Below the pieces are notes generated by a model that saw only the letters and a program-made list of their open reading frames with translations, was not told the DNA's origin and did no database searches. From Daphnia pulex (lineage: Eukaryota; Arthropoda; Branchiopoda; Diplostraca; Daphniidae), in contig NC_060025.1 in NCBI RefSeq assembly GCF_021134715.1, positions 2,232,001 to 2,296,000 on the forward strand: DNA of 64,000 nt, written 5' to 3'. Positions 32,862 to 46,625 of the stretch are shown here, in pieces. Position 1 is the stretch's first letter, and each line of letters begins with the position of its first letter. The translations under genes were made by a program, and so were the position numbers.

Positions 32862-35800
32862 TTATTTGGCTATATTACGGGCACGTAGCCATTTATCACA
32901 AAGTGCCAAAACGGCCATTTGCTGCAAGCGGGTCGCCTCCTGCTGGATATGTATCACATCGGCGACTTGTCCGTTTTTCACGGCCAACAGATATGCAGCT
33001 TTCAACCAGCCGAGATTGATGAAGCCGCGGATTTTACTGGCTGGTTTCTTGATGTATTGAACGATCAGCTCAAGATCGGGACTCCTGCTCTCTCTGTCAC
33101 GCTCCTGGACTAATGTGGCGCACTCGACTAGAAGGTCGTCCATGTCGAAGAAGCCGACCGACTGACTAGTCATTCGTCCTTTGATGAATTCCACTAACTG
33201 GATCAGAGATGGAACTTGACCGCGACGAATCAGGACGAAAGACGACAGACGGAAGTAACGATCCAGTCTGACACGCAAATCACAGCAAATGGTCCACGAA
33301 AGCTCAAAGGAAAACGCGTCGGGGTTGGCGCAAGTGATCAGGACGGCGCTGGAACACCGGAACTGTCGAGAGCCCAGTAATGTGGGAATCAAATAGACTC
33401 CGCTGTTGTTGTTGCTATTCAATTCGCCGAAAGAACTGCTGATCCCGTCCGGCGACTGAGTGACGCTCTTAACCACGGCCAGGAAGGCGCTGGACAATTT
33501 CCCTTCCTTTAAACACACGTCCAGGAAGCTGGTGACTTTCATTTGAAGTTGAACCGTTTTCTGGAGTGAAATCACTTCGTTGACTGGCCACCAGAGCGGC
33601 AACTGCTTTTCACTTTCGCCTTGAGAATCCAGGGACTGCTGACGGCCAAGATACTGGTTCAGATGGGCGGTAATATCTTCGAGTAAATGCGACCGGCTTA
33701 TCAGGGTCTCGACGCTGAAAAGATCGCTGAGGAAAAGTCGCCGGATGGCAACCAAACTGGCCCGGATCCAGTCACCGCAAAGGCAATGCAGCTGGTAGAG
33801 ACTGTTCCAAAAGCATTTCGTCTCCAGCAATTGAGCGGCGGCCAGCAGGTGAGTCTTCCACGAGTAGAAACTAGAGTCGTGACGCTTCATTTCGATGATC
33901 AGATCCTCGAGTTTGCTGGACTTGAGACAAGGCAACAACAGTCCTTGATTGAAGACGTCCGACGTCTTGTGTCGGCCGTTGCTACTGGAGGCGAAACGGT
34001 GGACGGCCAGATCGATCCTTCCGCTCCTTTCGACGAGGTAAGCGCAGGGTGATTCGGGCTGCCCATAACTCTCCAAGTAGAAGAGGATTTCCTCCATGAT
34101 GCAGTTTTTATCCTCCACTTCGACTAAATTTCCAGCGCAAATGTCGCCCAGACGAGTCAGCGAAGCGACAATCAACTGCGGATTGTCGCAGTTGAAAACG
34201 GGCGAAGGCAGAGACGAGGGAGACGATAGGTTTCGGGTCCGTTTCGAGTTCCACGAACTTCCGGCGCTGCTTTCGTTCATGTTGCCGGGCAAACTGGCAC
34301 AGGGAATACTCAAACTCTCCAACACTGAAAGGATCTCTTGCAACAGTGGAGAATTCTTGCCCGGCTTCAAACACCGTTGAAATCTCTGTCGAGCTCCTGA
34401 AATTTTGTTTTTGAGAAAAAGGAAATTTTAATTTAAAACATTTGATTTAATGATTAGAAATCATATGGTTGATTACCTTGAAAATTTCCAGCTTTCAGGC
34501 AAACTAACCCCCAGGCAGCCCAAACGGAACCGGCATCCAGTCCAGCTTTGGTGCTGACATCCAGCGCCAAACTCCAGAGTTCAATGTCGATGAGCCGGTC
34601 CCTGAGTTTCCTCCACGTGTCCAGTTGAGACATTGGCTGCGGCGGAAGCAAATGAAGGCAATTGGCCGAGACAAGCAGCGATAATAAATCAATTTGTCCG
34701 AGCAAAGCGTCGCAGCGGGCCAGGCCGCGAGACGGTTTGCCTTTGCTTTGACTCGGGGCGGCGATGATATCAGAGTACCTCATTTTGGCGCCTAAAATTA
34801 GCGATTTGATGAGAGAGAACATCATCAAAGGATCGGAGCAAACGTCCATCAAAGTGCCGTGAAGGAGGTAGCGGTGTAAAGTGGCCAGCATGGAGCTGCT
34901 CTGATCCAGAAGGAAATTAGCCATCGTTTCATTGCAGTGGCACAAATGTACCATGGCCAAGGCCAGGGCCAAATTGGGAGCGTGTTCGTAACTGAATTCA
35001 CGCCGGGCAATTTGGTTGTGCAGGGCTTCTAGCGACAATCGCCAGACGAGCTGGCCGCCGTCTCCGGCTGTCGAACGAACGGATCGAGGCTCCGATTCCG
35101 AGCGATCCTGCAAGGTGGAGTGGCAGTCGACGCAGGTGCGGACTGGAACGTCGCCGTAACCGTCGACTAGTCTCCTGTGAGGAGAGCAGGCGGAGCAGAC
35201 GACACGGCCACAACGGCGACAGTGATGGCGTCGATCGAACATGGAGAACTGGACCGTCTTGCAGCAGGGACACTGGTCGACATCGGCATCTTTCACCCAT
35301 TGCTCCTTGGGCGGGACGGTGGCCGGCAGCTCGAAAGCGCCCGTTTTCTTCTTCTTGCTCATCTGATCGACCTGCTGGACTTTGGAAGAAGAATCCCTGG
35401 AAGGAGGAGAAGATGCAATTTCCGGCAGGCCCAGAGCCAGGGCTTTGGTTGCGTAACGTAGGAGGAGCTTGTCAATCTCTTCCATATCCTCGTCGGGGCC
35501 GTTGAGCCTCAGCACTTTGACCAAATCGGTGGCCAAGCCCATTTGACTGTTCATCAAAAGTTGTTCGACAATCAAAAGCGGCTGGGGCAGCAAGTGCTCC
35601 AGCTGTTTGGCCGAGGCTTGAGGAATGGCTTCCAGGATCAGGGCTCCTAATCGAGCGGTTGGCTCCTCTTCTGACTCGGCCAGCAATGAATTATGGGCAT
35701 CCACAATGGGCGATGGCGAATCCGGCAGTGGGCGGACGTGAGCCCGTTTGGGCGGTCTGGAGTTTACGGGCGGACACGTCGTTGACTCCTTGGGTTGACC

Positions 35801-38544
35801 CAATTGGGACGGCCGTTCCAGGTAGCGCCGGAACAGAGCCAAGCATTCGGTGCCGACCTGTCTGTCCAGATCTGGAAAATGGGAGAAACCGTGTCGGGTC
35901 TGCAGTTGGAGCTCAACAACTTGGGCCAGGATTGGACAACGGGCGTGGAGGTAAGTGATTAATTTGACCACGAATTCACGGTCCGACAGGTCGACCAATT
36001 TGGCCCCCGAATCCGGAATGGAGCAAAGGCATTCGGCCAGGAAAGCTGGCAGTTCGATTCCCATCGACTGGGCGATCGTTTCCATTTCCTCAATGGCTTC
36101 CGGTTGCTCCCGCAACCGCTCCATAATCAACACGGCGACGTGGTGCACTTCCAGGAGACGGGCGGGGCTTTCCCCCTGCAATCGTGACGGAATTAACTGC
36201 CGTAAAATGCCCAAGTAACGCTTTATCCGGAGTAGAGGAGTCGACTGGCCGCCGAGAATTCGGTCCAACATTTCCAATGCCGAATCGAAGGGATCCGGAT
36301 GGTTGCATCCGCCGACCAACTGAGACGCTTCGACGAGCTGACGAAATGCAACGCGGATGGATTCCAAACGCTCGGCCCGCTCTTTAAGCCGCTCCAAGTC
36401 GAATGGCAGATGAGACTGGGCAGGAGACGATCCGGCCGGTAGGAGGTAATTGCTGGAATCGGTGAAACGTCTCAGGGTGCGCCACGGCTCGACATTGGTG
36501 TCGACCGTGCCTTCGATCCGTCGCAGTGCGTAATTGAGTAGCTGGACGTTGAGCTCTGGTGTGGATAGAGTGGAAGAATTGATTAGATCGGCCATCAAGA
36601 CGGCCGATTGCCAGTCGTCATCGGCAGTCAACGAAGGCACGACGGCCTGCTGTAGCGTGCTGAGTTGAGTTTCGACGGCCGACGGTAGACGGACGTGACT
36701 GAGGGACTCAACTTTAGGATCTTGCGAGCCAGCGATCTGGCGCCCGATGCGACGGAGCTCCTGGGCGGCGGAAGCGTGGGCCAAACTGAAATGCAATTCC
36801 CGTCCCTGCGGAGTCTCCCAGAGTTGGTACAAATCAGCCACTTGACGGGCGGCGGACAATTGCGAATTCATCATGGACATGGCCATCAACGAAAGCGGAT
36901 CAGCTAGCAGCCGGTTGACCAGCAGCGGATCAATGTGTCGGTCGATTGCCTTGCTCGCCTTGGCCGAGCTCGGCGGACGCAATTTACGACGGCCGCCGTT
37001 GTAGCCGTACCAGGTCTGCACCGACGGATTGAGGCGGGCCAGCCAGGCTTTGCGTACGACAATGCAGCCATCTTGCGGCGGTCGTGGACGGGAGAAATAG
37101 CTGGCCGTCCGGGGCTCGTAATCGACAAGTTGCAGTCTCCAAAGGGCTTGACTGACGCGCTGCTCAAGTTTACGATGCCGCAGCGATAATTCCGCGTCGT
37201 CGCCAACCTGAATGTCTTCCAGCCGCATTTTGAGCATCAGGAGCGATTTCTAGGAGAGACAACCAGGACACAAATTAACACTTTTTGATCCGCCAACCAA
37301 CACTAAAAGAAATGGGTCGCCAGCAGAAGGCATTTTCGCTTCATTTTAATTGACCGGAAACCCCATAAAGAAATGTATGTTTTTTTATTTTGTTTTAATG
37401 GATGGTGAGCTATTAAAGAAAGCGTAATTACCTGGAGTTTATCGGGGTCCTGGCACAGAAAACCGAGCGACATGTCGCCCTTTTTGCCTGCCAAACAGGC
37501 GGTGCTAGACGTCCCCGTTTGAGTATTGCTCGGGCTGTTACTGTTTGATGGGCAAGAAGGCTCTCCACTCTTTTTGGATTTGGAGACTTCTTCGGACTTG
37601 ATTTCTTCTCCCCCACTGTCTGAGGCAGTGTCCTCAAAGATGATGTCTTCTTTCCTCAGGAAGCAGAGAGAGAATACATCCTCCATGACTTGGAGACTCA
37701 TTTCTTTGCAATTGATGTCTCTGATGAGGCTGTCAACCTCTTCCAGGTTGGTGGCTTTGTTCTGCGACCTTTGAAAAGGTTTGAAGAGGTACTGAATGAA
37801 TCCGCTAAGGGCCAGGAATCCCCTGTAAACATTGATGGAATGATAGTCAAGAAAGGCAGATACATCCTGTTGATTGACCAGTTGCAGGCCACCCAGAGAT
37901 TTTAGTGTGTTTAAATTGGATGGTTGTTGGGTGCACAGCTCCAAGATTGTCTTCAGGGAGGTCCCAGGGCCGCAGAAGGATTGATCGAGGCACCAGACAG
38001 CAAAGCAGACTTTTTCTTTGAGCCATTTCAAGGCTTTAGTGAAGACGTCTTCTTCATCTAGCCAATTGAGAGACTTTTTCAGCAAGTCTGACAAATCGGT
38101 GACAAAACAGTCTAGAGACTTTGGATCAGCTGGTGGTTCCTCCCTAGTAAACGAGAACAGAGGTAGCAGAGCGTGGAGGATTTCGTAAACCCCAGCCGGT
38201 AAAGGAAACATCCCACCAACCGTTTTGTTTCCATCCTTCTGCAAAAGAGTATATTCAGGTCAAACTTTGTAACGTAAAGATTTCGAAGAAAAAAGAAAAT
38301 TCCTCACCAAAAGTTGCTCAACGATGTGTGTATTATTGCGTATGACGTTCACGACAAGCAGATGTTTGAGTTCGTCTGACGTCGACGGTGTGCCAGTCAC
38401 TTTGGCTGGCGCCAGCAGCCCATCTTCTTGTTCGTGGAATATCTTTCCCGATTGGTGAGCCACATGGCCAACAAATCCGTTGCGAAGCAAACACTCTTTG
38501 ATGTGATTTACGTTTATTTCAATTTGCGACGACGGACGAGACAT
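32862..38544 (-). CDS. ZFYVE26: FYVE zinc-finger protein, ZFYVE26/spastizin-like
   Basis: Four minus-strand exons: 38544-38308, 38238-37432, 37249-34477 and 34396-32862, in consistent phase; about 1783 residues. The FYVE domain lies at about residues 997-1060: WVKD (WxxD motif), CPCC, RRHHCRRCG (the PI3P-binding basic patch), CSAC, then VRTCVDC, so all three FYVE signatures and the zinc cysteines are present. FYVE domains bind PI3P on endosomes. The C-terminal segment (YIKKPASKIRGFINLGWLKA, then AYLLAVKNGQVADV) is a helical repeat as in spastizin, which works with spatacsin and AP-5 in endolysosome recycling and cytokinesis. The human protein is about 2500 aa, so this one is shorter. The first two exons are less conserved and their link rests on splice and frame fit. 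Coding DNA is much more GC-rich than its flanks. Confidence 0.88.
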
Positions 38545-41500
38545 AATGAGTGAAAAGGGTTTGTTAAAAAAAAAAAAGACATCAATTCTGAATTGAGAGA
38601 GGGGGGAGGGCGGCTGTTGTTTATTTTCAAGCAGCCGAAATTAGAAACACCCCGAAAATTGTATTTACTTCATCGTATCCAACGTTGCAACATATTATTC
38701 ATTCATAACAAAATCTATATACATTTTCGTTTCTCGTTTCTTTTTTCCGTGTGTGTTCTTTTCATCGTTTTACATAATTCAATCATCCAGGCGGCCGTTG
38801 TTGTTTCAGCTTCCATTAACGTGTTTCTCCCCCTCAAAAAAATGTTTCATTAAAAAATGTTAACTCACAGCTAGCCTATAATATAGGCAGGCTATATAGC
38901 TGCTGTGCTGGGAAACACACAATTCATTAATGATGATACCTTCTTTCTAATTCTGCCGACGCCGGATGGCTGGCTGGCTGGCTGGCCCTGTGTATATGGA
39001 TTATTAATAGAAGGAAAGGAATACTAGGAAACAGACACACAGGGACTCTGGTGGATTTTTGAGTTTTCCAGAAAACTGGAACCTGGATGCCCAGGCTTTC
39101 TCTCTCTAAACTAAATTACAGCCTATATATACAGGGCCGTAATAATACATAGGCTCATCTGATGGTGTTATATGATAAGTGGAAGAAGACTCATCAGAAT
39201 TTACAAACAGTTGCTCATGTCTCGTGCCGAGCAGCCGCTTTCAACGTCGTCGCACATCACTCATGCATGTAACGTTGTTTTAACTATATACCACGCCTTT
39301 CTCTCTCTCTCTCTCGGTAGGAATAAGTTGAGGATTGAAAACGAAGCGACGTGCTGCTGCTGGGCCTGGTCCTGCACGGGATAACACAGTCCAGGAACAA
39401 TGGCGCAATAATAATGAGTTAGATCTCTCTCTCTCTCTCTCTCTTCTATGGTATATTATAGCTCGTCCATGTAAACTCGCTACTATAATCGAGTAAATGT
39501 TATAATAGTAGTAGTAGCCGCCCGGCCCGTTGATATCAAAGTTGTGACCATTAAAACGTAATGTGACACATTGAGAGACCTGGCCAATTCGTGTGTAGGT
39601 CTCTTCTCTCTGCTGCCCATCTGGAATATTTATGACGTGATGATGATGGGCCATAAGGTATATAGCAATCATCCGGTGGAGGGGGAGGTTATTACATCAT
39701 TCACACAATCCCGACGACCTGGAATCGCTCACAAAAAAAGGACGTTTCTAAAAATCAGGATCGGTTGAAAACAAAAGAAGAGCGCGGATGACTCTGTAAA
39801 ATAACGATAGCCTCTCCAACTTCTTCTGTCGTCATCTTCGTCTTGTTCTTCTTCGTGAGCGGGAATATATCACACATCGGTCGAGTCAGCGGATAATCAA
39901 ACAGAGAGAAGAGCAAAAGAGAATAGAGATCCCGCTAAATCTGCAGCTTTATATACCACACGATATATTAGCAGACTCATCATCATCGTCGCTATGGTGA
40001 AACTTTTTTTTTATTCTTCTAATTTGAAATAGTGCGCGTCTCTTTGTAACACATTTTTCGCTGGCTCACATCGGCGTCCCGGCATCACCCGGCGACGCTG
40101 GTAGAAGATAAAAAAAAACTCTAATCACGTCACATGTCGGCCAAATGGAGACGGACAGCGTTCCAGCCAAAAGCAGCCCAGCAGAGAGAGAGAGAGACGA
40201 GTTCGCTTGTGACACTTTTTGTTATATCCCAGCCAGAATGACGTTAGAATCTAACTTTATATACATGTATGGAAATGACGGAGTGTGTGTGTAGTAGTGG
40301 TGGTGGGGTGTTGTGTGTGTGTGTGTGTGTATATATGCTAATAATACGTCCACTTGTCCGGCATTCGATTTCGTCGCCGCCAGCGGGCGCTCTGAACTGT
40401 CACGACAGTCTAAAAAAGAAAAAGAAAGAAAGAAAGCAAACCCTGGTCCCGGGTACGTTCGTTGTATGGCCGTCGAGTGTAATATTGGACCGTCCGTTTC
40501 GATGACTCGGTTGCCCGACTTGATTGAAAGAATCCCGTCCGACATATATCTACTTTTCAGGACCTTCTCCTCTGATTTAGATTCCAAAATGTCAGACTCA
40601 TTTCTTTTTTCTACTTTTTCTTTTATTTTTTTAAATAACATTCCACACCGGTGAAATCATCTCGAAATGTTTTACAATTTACGTCAACCATATTTCTCTC
40701 TCTCTCTCTCGGCTAACGAAAAAAGAAAAAAAGTTATTGGCGGGAAAAAACAGGAATTTAAATACTACATGAACGGAGATGACGGTCGTGATTGTCGACG
40801 CGTTGAACCACATGGAAGGAGCGGCTGAGTCCTTTTGGGTTACATCAAAAGATGGTCGTAAATTTATCTACCCCCTCCCAACCCAACCCATTTCGGTGTG
40901 ATGCGGTCTTATTATATGGGGCGAATGCCGGGCGAAATGCGTCCGATTGATAATGAGGCGGCGGGATTATTCAAATCATCCCGCTTTTTGTTTCTACACA
41001 CAACAGAGAAAGAAAAAAAAATATGTATTATAAATTGGATTCAACATCAAATCTAACTGGATATATTTCTAGGCGTAACGGTTGAACGGGCAGCGAGCTG
41101 GTCGCGGCCCGTCTCCAGCGCAACTCGGTTTGATGAGAGTCGACACGGCACGAACTCTCATCAGCGCAAACACGTCACCCGGCCGGCGTCTAGATGGCCG
41201 AAATCAAATGTATATATACGCCCGTGTCTAACAGCATCGATGGCTGTACAGACCACCCAGCTAGCAGCTAGCCTAGCACTCGATGATTACGTATTCAGGT
41301 CAGCAGCGACCAAAAAGAAAGAAGAGTGGGAAAAATAGACGGACAGCAAAATAAGTCGAGTTGTCTCTCTCTGTCGGCCCCCGCAAATCAAGTCCCTTCT
41401 GCCCGGCTATATAAACAAAAAGGAGAAAAAATAACTTGGGCTAATCCTATACATGTAATACATAATATGTGTGGGTGGGTGGGTTATTGGTGTTGTGGTT

Positions 41501-44500
41501 ATTATTTATTATTAGTCGGTTGCTACATACTGTTGGGTGGCCAGCAGCAGCAAATTATTTGCCGGATTCCTATTAGATATTAAGACATGTTGACATCTCT
41601 AGCTCATCCGCGCAGCACAGCTAGATTCTATATTGGCCTCGTTTCAAGTCGATCAGACATTCTTTTTTTCATTGATATTCGCTCGGTTAGAGAGAGATGT
41701 ACGCGCTCTCGCCTATTAATGGAGCCTGGGGGGAAAAAAATGATACAAATGGGAAAATGTTTAGACTGTATATCCCGTCTCTATTGTCTTGTAATAACGC
41801 GTGGCGTCGAGGCTGCGCTGCATGCCGAGAGAGAGAGAGAGAAATGGGCGCGGTTCATTTGACGGAGTAATAGCGCTTCGATGGCACATTGACGACGGCT
41901 CATTGGCTACTGTCAAACTATTTATATACATCCGGGGTATAGTGTCTAAAAATACGCGCATTTCTTTTCTTTCTTTTCTTTCTCTTTTTTAAAATAAAAA
42001 AATAAAAATAAAAATAAAAAAGTCGGTAGACATATTCATTAATCATCCTAAATGGCGATCGATACATAAAGTTGTACTACTACTACTACTACACACCAAG
42101 TTTTGTAACAAAATATATAGAGTATATCTCTAGAAAGTTTCCGCTAGTATAGTACCAGTAGGGGTACGTATATATACGGCCAGGTTGCTCATTATAACTA
42201 ATGTTCGTGGTGTGTATAGCGAAAGTTTTGTCCAGCCAGTTTTCGTACACACACACACACACACACAGACATAAAGCGTTGGATAATATACAGAAGAAAA
42301 CGAGCGTATATTATTATAATAAGAAAATCCTCCCACACACACAAAAAGTCCTGGATATAATAATTTATAACCTATTTAGAATGGACGATCCTATTATATC
42401 TCTTTCGGGTGTTTGAGCTGTTGATTGTTGTATGGCCCTGTATAATTCTCCAGAACAAAAAACCAAAAGTTCAATTTTAACATTTTATGGAGTGACGACA
42501 GTTTAACGAGATTGAACTTAAATCTCTCTACTTTTTTATAATGTGCCCTTGTTTGATTTTTGGGAAATTGTCCTATAATATATCGAATTCCATGTAATTG
42601 GGTCGATGAGTCAGCTGGGAGCATTTCGTATTCTTAGCGCTCCGTTGGACTCTTCTCTCGGCGATGGCAGAGATATCCTCCGCGCTGCTGCTGTACACTG
42701 CTGCATCCGGTTGGCGGATGGACTGAGATACCATTACACGCGCATAGTGACGACAAAAGAAAACGAATTTCTTCTTTTTCCCGGTAAAAAAGATCGCACA
42801 CAATTCCGAGTAAATCGCAATTAGTTATTTTAAAAATAAAAATAAAATAAAAATAAAACGAACCCCCCCCCGCCCAACTGTCCAAATGTGAGGGGACGAT
42901 TCTGTCGTGACCGTGAAAGTCACGCACGGCCCGCTGCGTTCCACATTTTGTCAGCTGTGTGTATAACTCTGAGATTGTTATTAGGCCACTATATATATGT
43001 TCTGGGATGTATTATGCAGCTGCATATCTCCGAAATGATTATTTCCTTGACCTCTTTTTCTTCTAAGCACACACACACACAAATAATCTTTTAGGGGAGG
43101 GTATCATCATTTAGTTCTATTGCCCGCCAAATTTAAAATACACGACTTGCGCAGCTTGTCCGCAAATCACTCGGAGGCTAATTGAACATGTATAATCAAC
43201 AGGGGACGATACCCCCCAAAAAAGAAAAAAAAGAAAGAAATTATTTTTAAAATAATCGACATCAACTTTAATATATAACGTCGGGGCGATTATTACTACT
43301 ACACACGGCCGGCCCCGTTAATATATTTATATCTGAATATTAAAGAAAAAGAAGAAGAAGAAGAAGAAAAAAAAGATTTTTCTATTCCGTCGGGAATGGA
43401 TCTCAAGAGCGGAAATGATGAGATATCACAGAACACGAGAACGAATCATATGCTGACAATTCTCCAAGGATCTCATGTCTGACGGAATAAGGGAAAAAAG
43501 GGGTCTGGGTATACATAAATATGATCACATCCAATATCTTTTTTTAAAAAAAAAAAGAACCGAAATAGTAATGTGTAATAGTTCCTTAATAACATGTCTA
43601 CGTACACACATCTACCGCAAGGACATGATCAAAATCATTTTTAAAAATAAATGGCACACTTTAGTCTAGTTAGATATCTTATACTGTTGTTGTGTATACA
43701 TATAGCAGAGTGATTTATGGGTGCGCTAATCATCTTCATTTTGTTTTATGTAAATTTGCCTCCGTATAATTCTGACCGTGTAGGCGGAATAGATATAGGT
43801 TATACTAACGGGCGACGACATTCTGTATTTCCCAGTTGGAGAGTTTTAATATACTACCCCCTGTGGCCGACAATATAAATGATGGGCCGTGTCTACAGAG
43901 GCCAACATTTTATGTTTCTCCCGATGAATTCTATACAGAGAATATATAAGAAACCGATGGACATGAATATAAACTAAACTAAAAGAAAAAAAGAAAAAAC
44001 TTGTGATCATTGAAAATTGGATATTTTTTCTTCGGAATATGCAAAATTCAGTTGAAAAGGAAAAATATGTTTTTTTTTTTTATTTATTATTATTTTCACG
44101 CGAATAAAAAGAAAAATAAACGACACAGGGTGGCATATTTACATATAACACGTCCGCCATATAAGAGACGTCAACGTATAAAATAGCGCACCTCCGGGGT
44201 ATTTCCCCCCACCCTTATTCTCCGTCAACTGTGCTGATGCGGGACTATAACACCGCGTGACGCCCTTAACAATTCAACGACAGTCGTCGTCATCTATCGC
44301 TCACTTGAATATATTTCAAATAACGATTTTTCAAATTCAACCCATTTCCCGCCAACAACTCTCTCTCAGTCTCTCCTATATATATATATTGAATAGATTA
44401 AGTTGATTGATTTACTTACAGAATTTTTTTGATCCGGAGCACTTTATTTTTTCCTTTCCACTCTTACCGACGATTTGGTTTGGTCTGACGTAATTTAAGG

Positions 44501-45500
44501 GGAGGAAGGGTGAAGAAAAATAAAAAAGGGGGCGTGTATATGAACCGATGGAATTATTGTAAATGAAAATTGAATTCCGAGTTAAATGGCCGTGAGATGG
44601 GATCATATCAAATTGGCCGAGTTTGAGAGTTTCACACAGCACAGCACTGATTATAAATGAGCGTTCGTGATGTGGGCGTGACGACTTTCATAACTCTGGC
44701 GGCTGAAATAATTCATCATATCAATATTATAATATGTAACACAATAAAAGTTTGGCTCGTCCAGCGACCGACCGACCGCCCGCCCGCCGGGTTGTCAACA
44801 CCTGCGCTGATGGTCCGTGTCGTGCAAGAGCATTTCAGCGTGAATAATAATATTGAGCCCCCTCTGGGCACGTCTAAAACTTCTCTCCTACAATAATAAA
44901 TGAATAAACAACTCGTCATCAGTTTGAAAACTCTCGTAAGTTTAGAGTTTCAACCTCCTCCCTCCTGGCCAATGTTATGTATGTATCTCTCTACCGAGTT
45001 ACGTCATCATCATCTTCTTTAACGTGTCCAACATTGAAAACAATTCAGCCACCGACAATCTTTTTTTCTATTTCTTTTCTTACAGAGTTGCTGTGGAAGA
45101 AAAGGGAGAAATAAATGTATTTACTGGATTTTTCTTTTATCTCTCTCCAGGCTCTTATCCGCTACGCCTTGGCTCCTCCTGTCTATACGTGTCTGTCTGT
45201 GTGTCTGTGTATAAATACAACGGCCAAAATTCAACAAGAACGTGATCAACCGGATGCGGAGGAGGAGAGCAGAGCAGAGCAGCAGCACAGAACAGCACAG
45301 CCCGGAATCAATAGATATTTTTCTCCTTCAGCGATCGACCAAGGACGTTAGGAGCCGGCCCTTGTTAATAATAATGTAACACCACAGCAAGAAACTCAAA
45401 AAATAAAAATAAAATAAAGAAAGTTTCTGCAGCCCCCAAAAAATCAAATAAAGTGAAATGACATCAAAGAAGAAAATTCTATAGGGGAATATAACTTGAT
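38545..45500. other. Long non-coding region rich in microsatellites
   Basis: Contains CT/GA runs (39300, 39427, 40695, 41829), GT/AC runs (40311-40330, 42247-42266) and TA-rich motifs. GC-richer islands occur near 40060-40140 and 41080-41230; the latter is followed by TATATATA near 41210. I see no coding exon. The region separates the 5' end of the FYVE gene from the innexin, and could hold control elements or an unseen non-coding transcript. Confidence 0.45.
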
Positions 45501-45515
45501 ATCAAAATAGCTATC

Positions 45516-45543
45516 GTAGTAGTAGTAGTAGTAGTAGTAGTAA
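45516..45543. repeat. (GTA)n microsatellite
   Basis: About nine uninterrupted GTA units. Confidence 0.9.
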
Positions 45544-45599
45544 TAGTATAAATATATAGGGTCTTCTTATATATATATAAATGTGTATATATAAATATA

Positions 45600-45812
45600 A
45601 GGAAACCATCAGGGCCATCTGCGACATGGAAGCCCCGGCGCAACATAACATGGGCTGCAAGCCAAAAAGATTTGGTGCATCGCGCTCGGCGGGATCGACG
45701 TCGTCGACGACGACGACGACGAGGGACGGACCCCAAAAGAGGAGGAGACTTGAGCGGTTCCTCCATGTCTCCAGACTCCCCCCGACCGAGCCTCTCTCTA
45801 GTCCCGGAGGCT
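45600..45812. other. Isolated GC-rich island with open frames on both strands
   Basis: About 200 bases of much higher GC than the AT-rich flanks. The plus frame includes MEAPAQHNMGCKPKRFG followed by a run of threonines from (ACG)n. The minus strand is open too. There is no matching splice partner in the window. It might be a lone exon, a CpG-type control element or chance. Confidence 0.3.
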
Positions 45813-45819
45813 TATAATT

Positions 45820-46590
45820 TTTCAGCGTGTATAATATGAGGCTCCGGCCCATCATCGTTTATAATATCCAGCAGCCGAGAAATGTATAATATTAAAGAAT
45901 AAAAGAAATATTTTTCGTTGATTCTAGTACAGGCCTCTAATAATGATTATTGGCTGGGAGGATATTACGACATGTATTTAATATTTTATACCTGGGATAT
46001 TCTGTGTTGTATTCTGCGGCACTCTGAGTAACAACTGAACTATGACGATTCAATTAGATTATCTCGCCCTTTGTTGAGATAAAGAAAAGATAACCCAAAA
46101 AGAAAAAGAGAAAATCGATCGAGAGATTATTTATACAAGCCGCATATTATGTCATTAACATATTATATGCATCACCCAGTGCGGCCACAAAGTCAAAAAA
46201 TATTAACGACCAGCTGGTGCGCTATAGTATATTATAGCAGCTAGCGGCTAGACCGCATCAGCCCATGATACTCCCTTTCCCCTGGAAGCTATCTAACGTC
46301 TTTTGGGCTGCTGAATAGATTTAGATTTATGTGTGTTTATTTCCACCACTCCCAAACAAGTTAGATATTGATCTCTCTCTGGGTGTGTGTGTGTGTGGGC
46401 AACTGTGGGCTCTCCGGCCTTTTATTACATATATTTTTTAAAATAATAATAAGAAAGAAAATCGAAACTGTTTAGTTTTTTTTTGTAATCTTTTGTATCT
46501 TTTTTATCCACGTGCCAAATGACAACCTATAGAATCATATGATGATGATGAAGAACAAGGAAATAAAATCAAACAAACAAACAAGAAAGA

Positions 46591-46625
<35 letters not shown>

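Noticed and set aside
33687-36400. Several plus-strand frames of 65-120 codons
   Set aside because: Antisense shadows of the FYVE-gene exons.
39280-39672. 130-codon minus-strand frame with RERERER and YYYYY runs
   Set aside because: Produced by GA and TA microsatellites.
45516-46622. CRISPR-like regular repeats
   Set aside because: These are eukaryotic microsatellites without unique spacers.
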